DNA of 14,974 nucleotides from Campylobacterota bacterium. GTDB lineage: Bacteria; Campylobacterota; Campylobacteria; Campylobacterales; Sulfurimonadaceae. A program made the translations under genes and the position numbers. Positions 7,232 through 14,115 of the stretch are shown in pieces; positions within the stretch are counted from its first letter, which is position 1, and each line of letters begins with the position of its first letter. The DNA lies in assembly GCA_013153755.1 (NCBI GenBank), contig JAADDU010000198.1, positions 1-14,974 on the forward strand, in the 5' to 3' direction. The notes under the pieces are model-generated. The model was not told where the DNA came from. It worked only from the letters and a program-made list of their open reading frames with translations, and made no database searches.

Positions 7232-7251
7232 AAGAGCTTTTTAGCTCTTTT
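7232..7251 (+). terminator. Flagellin terminator hairpin 1
   Basis: AAGAGCT (7232-7238) pairs with AGCTCTT (7243-7249) around a TTTT loop, seven bases after the flagellin stop codon, and the descending arm runs into TTTACATTTTTA. The T tract is short and interrupted, so termination may be shared with the next hairpin. The stem core AAGAGC/GCTCTT is the same as in the second leader hairpin of this gene. Confidence 0.6.
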
Positions 7252-7258
7252 ACATTTT

Positions 7259-7284
7259 TATACAAGGGTTTTTTCCCTTGTATA
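7259..7284 (+). terminator. Flagellin terminator hairpin 2
   Basis: TATACAAGGG (7259-7268) pairs perfectly over ten bases with CCCTTGTATA (7275-7284) around a T6 loop. It is followed by GTTTACTTTCTTTTT, a loose T-rich tract on the + strand. It sits directly between the flagellin and the convergent DUF234 gene, whose stop codon begins three bases further on. On the - strand the downstream bases are A-rich, so it should mainly terminate + strand transcription. Confidence 0.7.
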
Positions 7285-7286
7285 GT

Positions 7287-8153
7287 TTACTTTCTTTTTA
7301 AAAGCATCTCAAAATCACCAGAACTATAAAGAGCTAATTTTTTACTTTGCTTATTCATAAGTTCTTTTGAAAACCCCCGTTTAGAAAATAAGACTACTTG
7401 TGTAGGTATTAAACCTAGTTTTTTACATTTATCTTGAAGTTTATGAAGTTCACTTTTGTTTACTTGATGGTTTGTCCATTTACATTCTCCGACATATATC
7501 TTTCCATCATCTGTTAATGTTAGTATATCTATCTCCATTTTTGCATCCCAGTAACTTCCTGAACTGAGTATCTGAGCATCTCGTAAGTTGTAGTTTAGTA
7601 GTATTTCTGAGAGTTCTTCAAAAACTAAACTTGTATAACTATTTTGTTTGTTTTTTATATCTTTAAAAAAGTTTGTGTAATTTTTATCTTTTATCTCTTT
7701 TATGTGTGGATATACAAAATAAAACCAAAATCTTATAAAAGGGTAGGTAAATAAAACTTTGTGTGAGATTCTATCTTTTGATTTTCCCTCTCTTGAGTAT
7801 TCTATCTGTATGAGCCCTTTTTGTTGAAGAAAGTTTAAAGCACCTCCACCATTTCCATTGTTCAAACCAGCTCTGTTAAATGCAGAGAAAATCCTTCTGT
7901 CCCCTATAGCTAAGGCTCTTAAAAGTCTTTGGTGGTCTTTGTTTTCATGGGTTAATTGGTTTATATTATGTTCTAGTGTATTAAAATTTTCAAGTATGAA
8001 CTCTTTTATCAGAAACTCTATATTTTTAGTTGTATCTATCTCTAAGTCAAGACCACCAAATACAGAAAAGTATTCTATTTGTATCTCCATATCATCAGGA
8101 TAGTTTTTAAAATAAAATGCCCGAAATTCTTCTAAAAGTTTTATGTTTGTCAT
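7287..8153 (-). CDS. DUF234-type protein with a PD-(D/E)xK-like motif and no ATPase domain
   Basis: This is a 288-residue cytoplasmic protein when started at ATG 8153-8151 (MTNIKLLEEF). A longer start at 8222 would add 23 hydrophobic residues and run through the divergent promoter region, so I reject it. The middle resembles the C-terminal half of archaeal-type DUF234 ATPases: a winged-helix-like stretch (RALAIGDRRIFSAFNRAGL...LNFLQQKGLI), then YPFIRFWFYFVYPHI and FEELSEILL. The end carries KMEIDIL...IYVGECKW, an E-x-D...E-x-K arrangement typical of PD-(D/E)xK nuclease folds. The P-loop domain usual for this family is missing: there is no GxxxxGK[ST] anywhere in the protein. It stands alone between the flagellin and the nfo operon. 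On the - strand GCTAAAAT (8168-8161) could be a -10 box giving a very short or leaderless transcript. Function is unknown; a nucleic-acid-processing role is inferred from the motif. Confidence 0.7.
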   Translation of the reverse strand: MTNIKLLEEFRAFYFKNYPDDMEIQIEYFSVFGGLDLEIDTTKNIEFLIKEFILENFNTLEHNINQLTHENKDHQRLLRALAIGDRRIFSAFNRAGLNNGNGGGALNFLQQKGLIQIEYSREGKSKDRISHKVLFTYPFIRFWFYFVYPHIKEIKDKNYTNFFKDIKNKQNSYTSLVFEELSEILLNYNLRDAQILSSGSYWDAKMEIDILTLTDDGKIYVGECKWTNHQVNKSELHKLQDKCKKLGLIPTQVVLFSKRGFSKELMNKQSKKLALYSSGDFEMLLKRK

Positions 8154-8182
8154 TAGTAGTATTTTAGCATAATGAATTTTAA

Positions 8183-8211
8183 GATATAATTGCAAAAAAA
8201 TTACGGAGAAG
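8183..8211 (+). promoter_or_regulatory. Promoter -10 and ribosome-binding site for the small-protein/nfo operon
   Basis: TATAAT at 8185-8190 sits in the context GATATAAT, matching the gnTAnaAT form of the housekeeping -10 box in Campylobacterota, which often lack a -35 box. ACGGAGAAG (8203-8211) is a good ribosome-binding site four to six bases before the ATG at 8216. The region also lies upstream of the divergent gene starting at 8153, so the two promoters are close. Confidence 0.6.
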
Positions 8212-8215
8212 TAAA

Positions 8216-8374
8216 ATGGCACAAGTTCCTGCAGATGTTGGATGTTTAAATGAAAAATGTATAGCTAAAGATGATTGTCAAAGACAAGTTATAGCTAAAA
8301 ATGGTACTGCTAGAGAGATTCAAGAGTTTGGTGGTAGTGAAGTTAAAAAATGTGGAAAATTTATACAAAAATAG
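8216..8374 (+). CDS. 52-residue four-cysteine protein of unknown function
   Basis: This short gene runs from ATG 8216 to TAG 8372-8374 and is preceded by a strong ribosome-binding site (GGAGAAG) and a TATAAT promoter, so it is likely real although small. The product starts MAQVPADVGC and ends KKCGKFIQK. Its four cysteines are at 10, 15, 21 and 46, spaced C-x4-C-x5-C-x24-C. Charged residues dominate between them and there is no signal peptide or membrane segment. Four cysteines in so small a soluble protein suggest metal or iron-sulfur binding, or a structural zinc site; this is inference. The stop codon abuts the ATG of the next gene, so it is the first gene of an operon with a lipoprotein and endonuclease IV. 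I do not recognise a named family. Confidence 0.75.
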   Translation: MAQVPADVGCLNEKCIAKDDCQRQVIAKNGTAREIQEFGGSEVKKCGKFIQK

Positions 8375-8842
8375 ATGCGATACATAGCTTTATTTTTTAT
8401 CTTGATTTTTAGTGCTTGTAGCACTAAAAATTATGAGATTACACAAACAAAAATCATAATTATAAAATCCCCAAAATTAAAATTTGCAGATGTTGGCTAT
8501 ATCCGTAACTCGGATAACTCTATAGAACTAGAGCTATTTAGTGCTGGAAAAGTGGTAGAGAAGATAACTATAAATCATCTTATTTGTACAACAAAAGGTT
8601 GCATGAGTAAAGGTGGTTTTAACCAAGAGTATTTAGATGCATCATATCCAAAAGATATGCTTCAAAACATACTTTTAGCAAAAAGTATATATGAGTCTAA
8701 AAATATGCAAAAAACAAAAGATGGGTTTGAGCAAAACATAAAAGATGAAAATGTAGATATAACATATAAAGTAAAACCAAAAATCATCTTTTTTAAAGAT
8801 AGAAAAAATAAAATTATTTTAAAGATTAAGGACACTAAATGA
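8375..8842 (+). CDS. Small putative lipoprotein
   Basis: The 155-residue product has a type II signal peptide, [15 protein letters not shown], with Cys15 as the predicted lipidation site; the -3 position is Phe rather than Leu, which is tolerated. The mature part begins STKNYEITQ and is rich in beta-forming and charged residues. It has two cysteines close together (CTTKGC, about 64-69) and a basic C-terminus, [19 protein letters not shown]. No enzyme motif is visible. The ATG directly follows the stop of the 52-residue gene, and the stop overlaps the nfo start as ATGA, so its translation is coupled on both sides. No function can be assigned; it probably sits on the periplasmic face of the inner or outer membrane. 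Confidence 0.8.
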   Translation: MRYIALFFILIFSACSTKNYEITQTKIIIIKSPKLKFADVGYIRNSDNSIELELFSAGKVVEKITINHLICTTKGCMSKGGFNQEYLDASYPKDMLQNILLAKSIYESKNMQKTKDGFEQNIKDENVDITYKVKPKIIFFKDRKNKIILKIKDTK

Positions 8843-9687
8843 GTAACAAATTTGTAGGTGCACATACAAGTGCAAGTGGTGGTGTTTTTAATGCAGTAAC
8901 AAATGCACAAAAGATAGGTGCAAAAGCTTTTGCCCTTTTTACAAAAAATCAAAAAAGATGGGAAGCAAAACCATTAGATATAAAAGTGATAGATAAGTTT
9001 AAAAAAGCACTAGATGAGAGTGGAATTTTACCAAAACATGTACTTCCACACGATTCTTATCTTATTAACTTAGGTCACCCAGATGAGCAAAAACTTATAA
9101 AGAGTCGTATGGCATTTATAGATGAGTTACAAAGGTGTGAGCAGTTAGGATTAGATAGACTAAACTTTCACCCTGGAAGTCATCTAAAAGAGATAAGTGA
9201 AGATGAGTGTTTAACTAAGATTTCAGAGTCTATAAACATAGCACTTGATAAAACTAAAGGTGTAAAAGCAGTCATAGAAAATACAGCAGGGCAGGGAAGT
9301 AACCTTGGTTATAAGTTTGAACATCTAGCTCAAATCATAGATAAAGTGGAAGATAAAAGTCGCATAGGTGTTTGTATAGATACTTGCCACCTTTTTGTAT
9401 CTGGCTATGATATAAGAACAAGAGATGTTTATGATGCAACTTGGAGTGAGTTTGAAAAAGTGGTTGGATTTAACTACCTTATGGGGATGCATATAAATGA
9501 TTCTAAACCACCACTTGGTTCAAAAAAAGATAGACACCACTCTATAGGTCAAGGTGAGATAGGTTTAGATGCATTCAGGTTTATTATGAATGATGATAGA
9601 ATGGATGATATACCACTTATACTTGAAACCATAGATGATAGTATCTGGAGTGAAGAAATAGAGCTTTTATATTCACTCCAAGATTAA
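8839..9687 (+). CDS. nfo: Endonuclease IV (AP endonuclease)
   Basis: This 282-residue TIM-barrel enzyme cleaves DNA 5' of abasic sites in base excision repair. All nine ligands of the trinuclear zinc site are present at a constant +2 offset from E. coli Nfo: His71, His111, Glu147, Asp181, His184, His218, Asp231, His233 and Glu263. Family blocks include GAHTSASGG (7-15), NFHPGSH (109-115), [11 protein letters not shown] (147-157), [11 protein letters not shown] (181-191) and [10 protein letters not shown] (233-242). Length is normal for the family. AAGGA (8828-8832) lies six bases before the ATG, inside the end of the lipoprotein gene. It is the last gene of the operon. No strong terminator follows, only AT-rich sequence with a 12-base AT palindrome at 9707-9718. 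Confidence 0.97.
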   Translation: MSNKFVGAHTSASGGVFNAVTNAQKIGAKAFALFTKNQKRWEAKPLDIKVIDKFKKALDESGILPKHVLPHDSYLINLGHPDEQKLIKSRMAFIDELQRCEQLGLDRLNFHPGSHLKEISEDECLTKISESINIALDKTKGVKAVIENTAGQGSNLGYKFEHLAQIIDKVEDKSRIGVCIDTCHLFVSGYDIRTRDVYDATWSEFEKVVGFNYLMGMHINDSKPPLGSKKDRHHSIGQGEIGLDAFRFIMNDDRMDDIPLILETIDDSIWSEEIELLYSLQD

Positions 9688-9744
9688 GTTTTAACTTCCT
9701 TTTTTAAAAATTAATTTTATATTTTATATTTTTTAGTTAAACTA

Positions 9745-9765
9745 GTTAGAATTTTTTAAAAGGAG
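9745..9765 (+). promoter_or_regulatory. Possible promoter -10 and ribosome-binding site of the hydrolase operon
   Basis: GTTAGAAT (TAGAAT at 9747-9752) fits the gnTAnaAT -10 pattern, preceded by a T-rich stretch without a recognisable -35 box. AAAAGGAG (9758-9765) is a strong ribosome-binding site. Because it directly touches the first TTG (9766) but stands six bases from the second TTG (9772), it favours 9772 as the start. Confidence 0.45.
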
Positions 9766-9771
9766 TTGGTT

Positions 9772-11112
9772 TTGTTCAAATATATAAGAAAAAATTCTCT
9801 TTATATTGTTTTAATATCTTCATTTTTACTTCTGTCAGGTTGTGGTGAAGGTCGTAATGAAGGGGTAAATAGTATTCCTGATGGTAGCGCACAGTTAGAT
9901 AATGCTACTGTTGTTGATAATGTAGCAGCATCTACAATGTTACTATATGTACAAGGTGCTATAGATGCTAATATCACAAATGCTTTTAGTACAAAGGCTA
10001 TAAAGATTAGTTATAACACTATTAATCAAGATGGTACACCTATAACAGCTTCGGGGCTTTTAGTTATACCTACCCCAACAGATGCTTATAAAGATTATCT
10101 TGCTTCTATAGGAAAATCTTTTTCTGTTTCTATGATTTGTGATAATCATGGTACAATTTTTCTAAATTCTGATGCACCAACAAATGTTGAAAAGGCAAAT
10201 GGTATTCCAGATTATCCACTTTCTATTGCTATGAGTGGTTATGCAGGTTTTGCTGCAATTTATCCAGATTATATAGGTTTTGGTGATTCTAGTGATGTAG
10301 CACACCCTTATATAATGAAAAAAGCAGCAGCTCGTGCATCTTTAGATATGATAAAAGCTAGTATGAAGTATATGGAAGATAATGGTGTGATTTTAAATAA
10401 TCAACTATATATCACTGGTTACTCTGAAGGTGGTTATAATGCTATGGCATTAGCTCAGAGTGTAGAAAATGAACTTACAAATGTAAATCTAATGGGAATC
10501 GCTCCTATGGCTGGACCATATAATGTAGTTGATTTAGCAAATATAGAGATTAATGCTACACACCGTATGGCATTTCCTGCATTCTTAGCAGATTTGGCAT
10601 ATTCGTATTCAACTTATTATGATGATTTTAACTTGAGTGAAATAGCTGTACCTTATCCAGTTCAATTTGAAACTGCATTTAATGGAAATTACGATACTGT
10701 TCCTATTCATGTTATCTTGGGTTTAGCGAATGGTACAGATGATTATGGGTTTTATACACATACAGCAAATGAACTTTTTAAACAAACTTTTATAGATGAC
10801 TATACTACAAACCTTAACTCTATAGCAAGAAATAGATTTGAAGAGAATAATCTTGATAATTGGACACCAAAAACTAGGATGAATTTAATTCAGTGTTTAG
10901 ATGATGAGATAATCCCTTTTAGTGAATCAAGCAATGCTTATAACAAATTTAAAGAAAATGGTGCAGATGTGACACTTACTGGAATTCCAACAGCTTTATT
11001 GAAACAGCAACAAGATGCTACACACCCATTTGTTCATGCTAATTGTGGTTTTGAAGCGTATGGAGCAGCGATTAAATGGTTTGCAGCAATCAGAAATGGA
11101 GATATTAAATAA
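9772..11112 (+). CDS. Lipoprotein alpha/beta hydrolase (secretory lipase/esterase-like)
   Basis: The product has 446 residues from TTG 9772; a TTG at 9766 would add two residues but leaves no spacing to AGGAG. A type II signal peptide ends in the good lipobox LSGC (Cys24), so it is a lipoprotein. The hydrolase core shows DNHG (oxyanion region, near 124), a conserved YPDYIGFGDS block (164-173), and the nucleophile motif GYSEGG with Ser218. Candidate catalytic Asp is in CLDDEIIPF (377/378) and His in ATHPFVH (418 or 422). The architecture resembles bacterial and fungal secretory lipases and related esterases; the substrate is unknown. Its stop overlaps the ATG of the FadL-type channel (TAATG). 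This supports a shared job in releasing and importing fatty acids or similar hydrophobic acids, which is inference. Confidence 0.82.
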   Translation: MFKYIRKNSLYIVLISSFLLLSGCGEGRNEGVNSIPDGSAQLDNATVVDNVAASTMLLYVQGAIDANITNAFSTKAIKISYNTINQDGTPITASGLLVIPTPTDAYKDYLASIGKSFSVSMICDNHGTIFLNSDAPTNVEKANGIPDYPLSIAMSGYAGFAAIYPDYIGFGDSSDVAHPYIMKKAAARASLDMIKASMKYMEDNGVILNNQLYITGYSEGGYNAMALAQSVENELTNVNLMGIAPMAGPYNVVDLANIEINATHRMAFPAFLADLAYSYSTYYDDFNLSEIAVPYPVQFETAFNGNYDTVPIHVILGLANGTDDYGFYTHTANELFKQTFIDDYTTNLNSIARNRFEENNLDNWTPKTRMNLIQCLDDEIIPFSESSNAYNKFKENGADVTLTGIPTALLKQQQDATHPFVHANCGFEAYGAAIKWFAAIRNGDIK

Positions 11113-12314
11113 TGAAAAATATAATAAAATTAACAACACTTTCTTTAGTAACTGCTACAGCTATCTATGCTGGTGGATATAAAATACCTGAAGTTTCTAC
11201 AAATGGAGCAGCACTTAGTGCTGCAAATGTTGCTTGTTCTCATGGAGCAGATGCAGCATACTATAACCCTGCAAATATGATTTTTATGGAAGATGAGAAT
11301 AATATAGAAGTAGATACTATGTTTATAAAACTTGATCCTGTTCATTTTCAGGGTAGTGGGGCTATGGCTGATGTATCTATAGATGCAGAATCAGAATTTT
11401 TTATCATTCCATCTACAAACTTTGTTTCTGCAAAACTAGGAGAAGCTAGAGTTGGTTTTAGTATGGTTGTTCCAGCTGGTTTAACTAAAAGATGGAATAC
11501 CTCTCCTGCTCGTGATAAGGCACAAGAGTTTACACTTACAGTTATAGAGTTAAATCCAACTGTTGCTATCCCTATAAATGATAAGCTAGCAGTTGCATTT
11601 GGTTTTAGGGCAGTTTATTCAGAAGGTATAGTTAAAAGTTCTTCTATTGCATCTAGAGATATGGTGGGCGATAGTATAGATTTTGGTTATAATTTGGCTC
11701 TATCTTATAGGCCAACAGAAAACTTAAAATTTGGCTTGACATATCGTTCTAAAATTTCACTTAGTGAAGAGGGAAATGCAAAACTTTTTATCGGTAATGC
11801 TACTGTATATGATGGTGGAGCTAGTGTAAGTGTTCCTCTCCCTGCTAGTTTAAATGTTGCTATGGCTTATACATTTCCTACAAAAACAACAGTTGAATTT
11901 GCATATGAGAGAAATTTTTGGTCTGCATATAGTACACTTGATTTTAATTATGTAAGTGCTATACCTAATATTTTAGTACAACCAATGGATGACCCTATAA
12001 CAAAAGGTTGGAAAGATACAAATGCATATAGATTAGGTATAACACAAGAGTTAGATAAGTTAACACTTATGGCAGGAGTTGTTATAGATGAATCACCGGT
12101 ACCAGATGCTACACTTAGTTTTGAGCTTCCAGATTCAGATTCACTATCTGTATCTTTTGGTACTCGTTATCAGTTAACAGATAGTATAAACCTTGGTTTT
12201 TCAGCACTTTATTCTATGAGAGAAAGTAGAAGTGTTTCAAATGATGATATAACAGGAGAATTTTCAAACTCAAATGTTTTGATAATTTCTGCTGGACTTG
12301 GGTATAAATTTTAA
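11112..12314 (+). CDS. FadL/TodX-family outer-membrane channel for hydrophobic compounds
   Basis: The 400-residue product has a Sec signal peptide, MKNIIKLTTLSLVTATAIYA, cut before GGYKIPE. The mature N-terminus shows the FadL hatch pattern: NGAALSAANVACSHGADAAYYNPANM (about 31-56) with the typical AYYNPAN. The rest alternates in beta-strand fashion and ends in GLGYKF, a C-terminal Phe as needed for barrel insertion. FadL proteins move long-chain fatty acids or aromatic hydrocarbons across the outer membrane by lateral diffusion. The length is slightly below E. coli FadL, which is normal for the TodX/OmpP1 branch. GGAG (11098-11101) stands ten bases before the ATG, which overlaps the stop of the lipoprotein hydrolase. 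The AAA+ ATPase gene starts eight bases after its stop. The true cargo cannot be read from the sequence. Confidence 0.88.
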   Translation: MKNIIKLTTLSLVTATAIYAGGYKIPEVSTNGAALSAANVACSHGADAAYYNPANMIFMEDENNIEVDTMFIKLDPVHFQGSGAMADVSIDAESEFFIIPSTNFVSAKLGEARVGFSMVVPAGLTKRWNTSPARDKAQEFTLTVIELNPTVAIPINDKLAVAFGFRAVYSEGIVKSSSIASRDMVGDSIDFGYNLALSYRPTENLKFGLTYRSKISLSEEGNAKLFIGNATVYDGGASVSVPLPASLNVAMAYTFPTKTTVEFAYERNFWSAYSTLDFNYVSAIPNILVQPMDDPITKGWKDTNAYRLGITQELDKLTLMAGVVIDESPVPDATLSFELPDSDSLSVSFGTRYQLTDSINLGFSALYSMRESRSVSNDDITGEFSNSNVLIISAGLGYKF

Positions 12315-12322
12315 GGATTTAT

Positions 12323-14059
12323 TTGAAATTATTAGTTGATTTTTTAGAATCTAAAGATATAGAGAGCTCTCAAATATTTATGCAACTTAAATGTAGCATA
12401 GATGAGGCTCTAATACTTCAGTCTTTAGTAAAAAAATATGTTCATGCACAAGATGACACTTTAGTCTTTGAGCTTCTTAGTGAGCTTTACGATACTAAAA
12501 CATTACAACATTTAGATCATCTAGTGGAGTTGAAAACTCTTTTAGAATTAGGTTGGATACACCAACAAAGTTTTACACCCTTAAAGATTTCAGAGCTAAC
12601 ACCATTAGAACTTTTAAACACTGCAGTTGGATTAACTCCATCTTTTTTAAAGCTTCTTCAAGATGGTGCATCCGATATAGAACTACCAGATATAAAACCA
12701 TATACAGATCATCTTGAATATTTACAAGACCAGTTTTTTCGTATAGAACTTTATCAAAAGATGAGTAGCATAAGGCAAAATGTACACGAGCACTCTTTGG
12801 GGATAGATAGAGTTTTAAATAAGTTACAACTTTTAGAAAAACGGATAGAACAAAGAGTAGAACAAACTCAAGAAAAACTTGTTTTAGATAAATTTTTCAA
12901 ACAAAAAAAGTTTCAAATAAAAGAAGAGGTTATCTTCTTGGCACTTCTTAGAGAGGAATATAGCTCTACAGAAGAATCTCTAAGGGAGATGAATGCACTC
13001 ATAGACCTTATATCTTTTGATGAGTATGAAAGGATAAAAAATCGTTCCCTTTTAGAAGATGGTTCAAACCTTTTGAGTGATGGTATCATAGATTATGAAG
13101 AGATGCTAAACCCTTTTGGTAGTATTTCTAGAGCTTTTTATATAGTTGATGATGTCCTTCAAAGTATAATTCATCCACAAAAAAATAAAAAAGTAAAAAG
13201 GCTCAAACTAAATGCACTTGTACAAAATCAAGATATTTTTGAGCTTATAGATAGTGATACATCTCTAGAGGATGTTGTTTTAACAAAAGAAACTAAAGAA
13301 ACTTTACAAAGACTTATGCGTCAAGTAGATAAAGATGTTATGAATCGCTTAGTGGAGTGGGGTATAAAAGATAAAAAAAGTGGTATAGATGCACGAATCA
13401 TTTTTTATGGTCCTGCTGGAACAGGTAAAACTATGACAGCATACTCATTGGCAAAATCTCTAAAGAGACAAGTCTTGGCATTTGACTGTTCTAAAATACT
13501 TTCTATGTATGTTGGTGAGAGTGAAAAAAATGTACGAAAGATCTTTGATACTTTTTATGAGTTAAGTGAGAAGACAAAAAGTGAACCTATCTTACTTCTA
13601 AATGAAGCAGACCAATTTTTGGGAGCAAGAAGTAGTGGCATAACAAGTTCTGCAGATCAGATGCATAATCAGATGCAAAATATCTTTTTAGAACAGATTG
13701 AAAATTTTAGAGGTATGCTCATAGCAACAACAAATCTTTTAGAAAATATAGATAAAGCATTCTCAAGAAGATTTAACTATAAGATAGAGTTTAAAAAACC
13801 AGATAAGATGCAAAGGTGTAAGATATGGGAAAAAACACTTCCTTTAGAAGCTCCATACGAAGATGATTTTAATATAGAAGCACTCTCTGAGTATGCTTTA
13901 ACAGGTGGACAGATAGACCTTATAGTAAAAAATACAGCGTACAAAGTTGCTCTTATGGATAAACCATTGTTTAAAACTAAAGATTTTATATGTGAGATAC
14001 AAAGAGAAAAAGATGCAAATTTTGACAGTGAAAAATCTATGGGTTTTTTAATAAAATAA
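12323..14059 (+). CDS. AAA+ ATPase with a large helical N-terminal region and a Walker B Asn
   Basis: This is a 578-residue cytoplasmic protein starting at TTG 12323, with AAGGA (12313-12317) five bases upstream. Residues 1 to about 300 are mainly helical, with a likely coiled-coil near 160-225, and match no domain I recognise. The AAA+ module follows: Walker A GPAGTGKT (363-370), an MYVGESEKNVRKIF block (395-408) typical of the classical AAA clade, Walker B ILLLNE (423-428) with Asn in place of the usual Asp but the catalytic Glu428 kept, sensor 1 Asn471 (ATTN), and arginine-finger candidates Arg482/Arg483 in FSRRF. The lid has TGGQIDLIV (527-535). Such ATPases remodel or unfold proteins; the substrate is unknown. 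It sits directly behind the FadL gene and may be co-transcribed with it, though a functional tie is unproven. Confidence 0.88.
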   Translation: MKLLVDFLESKDIESSQIFMQLKCSIDEALILQSLVKKYVHAQDDTLVFELLSELYDTKTLQHLDHLVELKTLLELGWIHQQSFTPLKISELTPLELLNTAVGLTPSFLKLLQDGASDIELPDIKPYTDHLEYLQDQFFRIELYQKMSSIRQNVHEHSLGIDRVLNKLQLLEKRIEQRVEQTQEKLVLDKFFKQKKFQIKEEVIFLALLREEYSSTEESLREMNALIDLISFDEYERIKNRSLLEDGSNLLSDGIIDYEEMLNPFGSISRAFYIVDDVLQSIIHPQKNKKVKRLKLNALVQNQDIFELIDSDTSLEDVVLTKETKETLQRLMRQVDKDVMNRLVEWGIKDKKSGIDARIIFYGPAGTGKTMTAYSLAKSLKRQVLAFDCSKILSMYVGESEKNVRKIFDTFYELSEKTKSEPILLLNEADQFLGARSSGITSSADQMHNQMQNIFLEQIENFRGMLIATTNLLENIDKAFSRRFNYKIEFKKPDKMQRCKIWEKTLPLEAPYEDDFNIEALSEYALTGGQIDLIVKNTAYKVALMDKPLFKTKDFICEIQREKDANFDSEKSMGFLIK

Positions 14060-14115
14060 GTTTCTAAGTTAGCTTGTGTTAGATTTAGGTATGAATTTAA
14101 TACAAAGGATTACAA

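Noticed and set aside
8154..8222. Longer N-terminus for the DUF234 protein (start at 8222)
   Set aside because: It would add a hydrophobic stretch unlike the family, and it overlaps the promoter, ribosome-binding site and start codon of the divergent small gene. ATG 8153 gives a normal soluble N-terminus.
8662..8952. 96-codon - strand frame across the lipoprotein/nfo junction
   Set aside because: It spans two well-supported coupled genes on the other strand, and its Cys/Phe-rich product is typical of an antisense shadow.
9707..9718. AAAATTAATTTT palindrome after nfo as a terminator
   Set aside because: It is pure A/T with no loop of suitable size and no GC stem. It is what one expects by chance in such AT-rich spacer, although weak termination cannot be excluded.
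14060..14115. Promoter in the gap before the surface lipoprotein
   Set aside because: TATGAA (14090) is only a partial -10 match, and TTGTGT (14074) stands too close to it. The 56-base gap is not enough to decide between a promoter and read-through.
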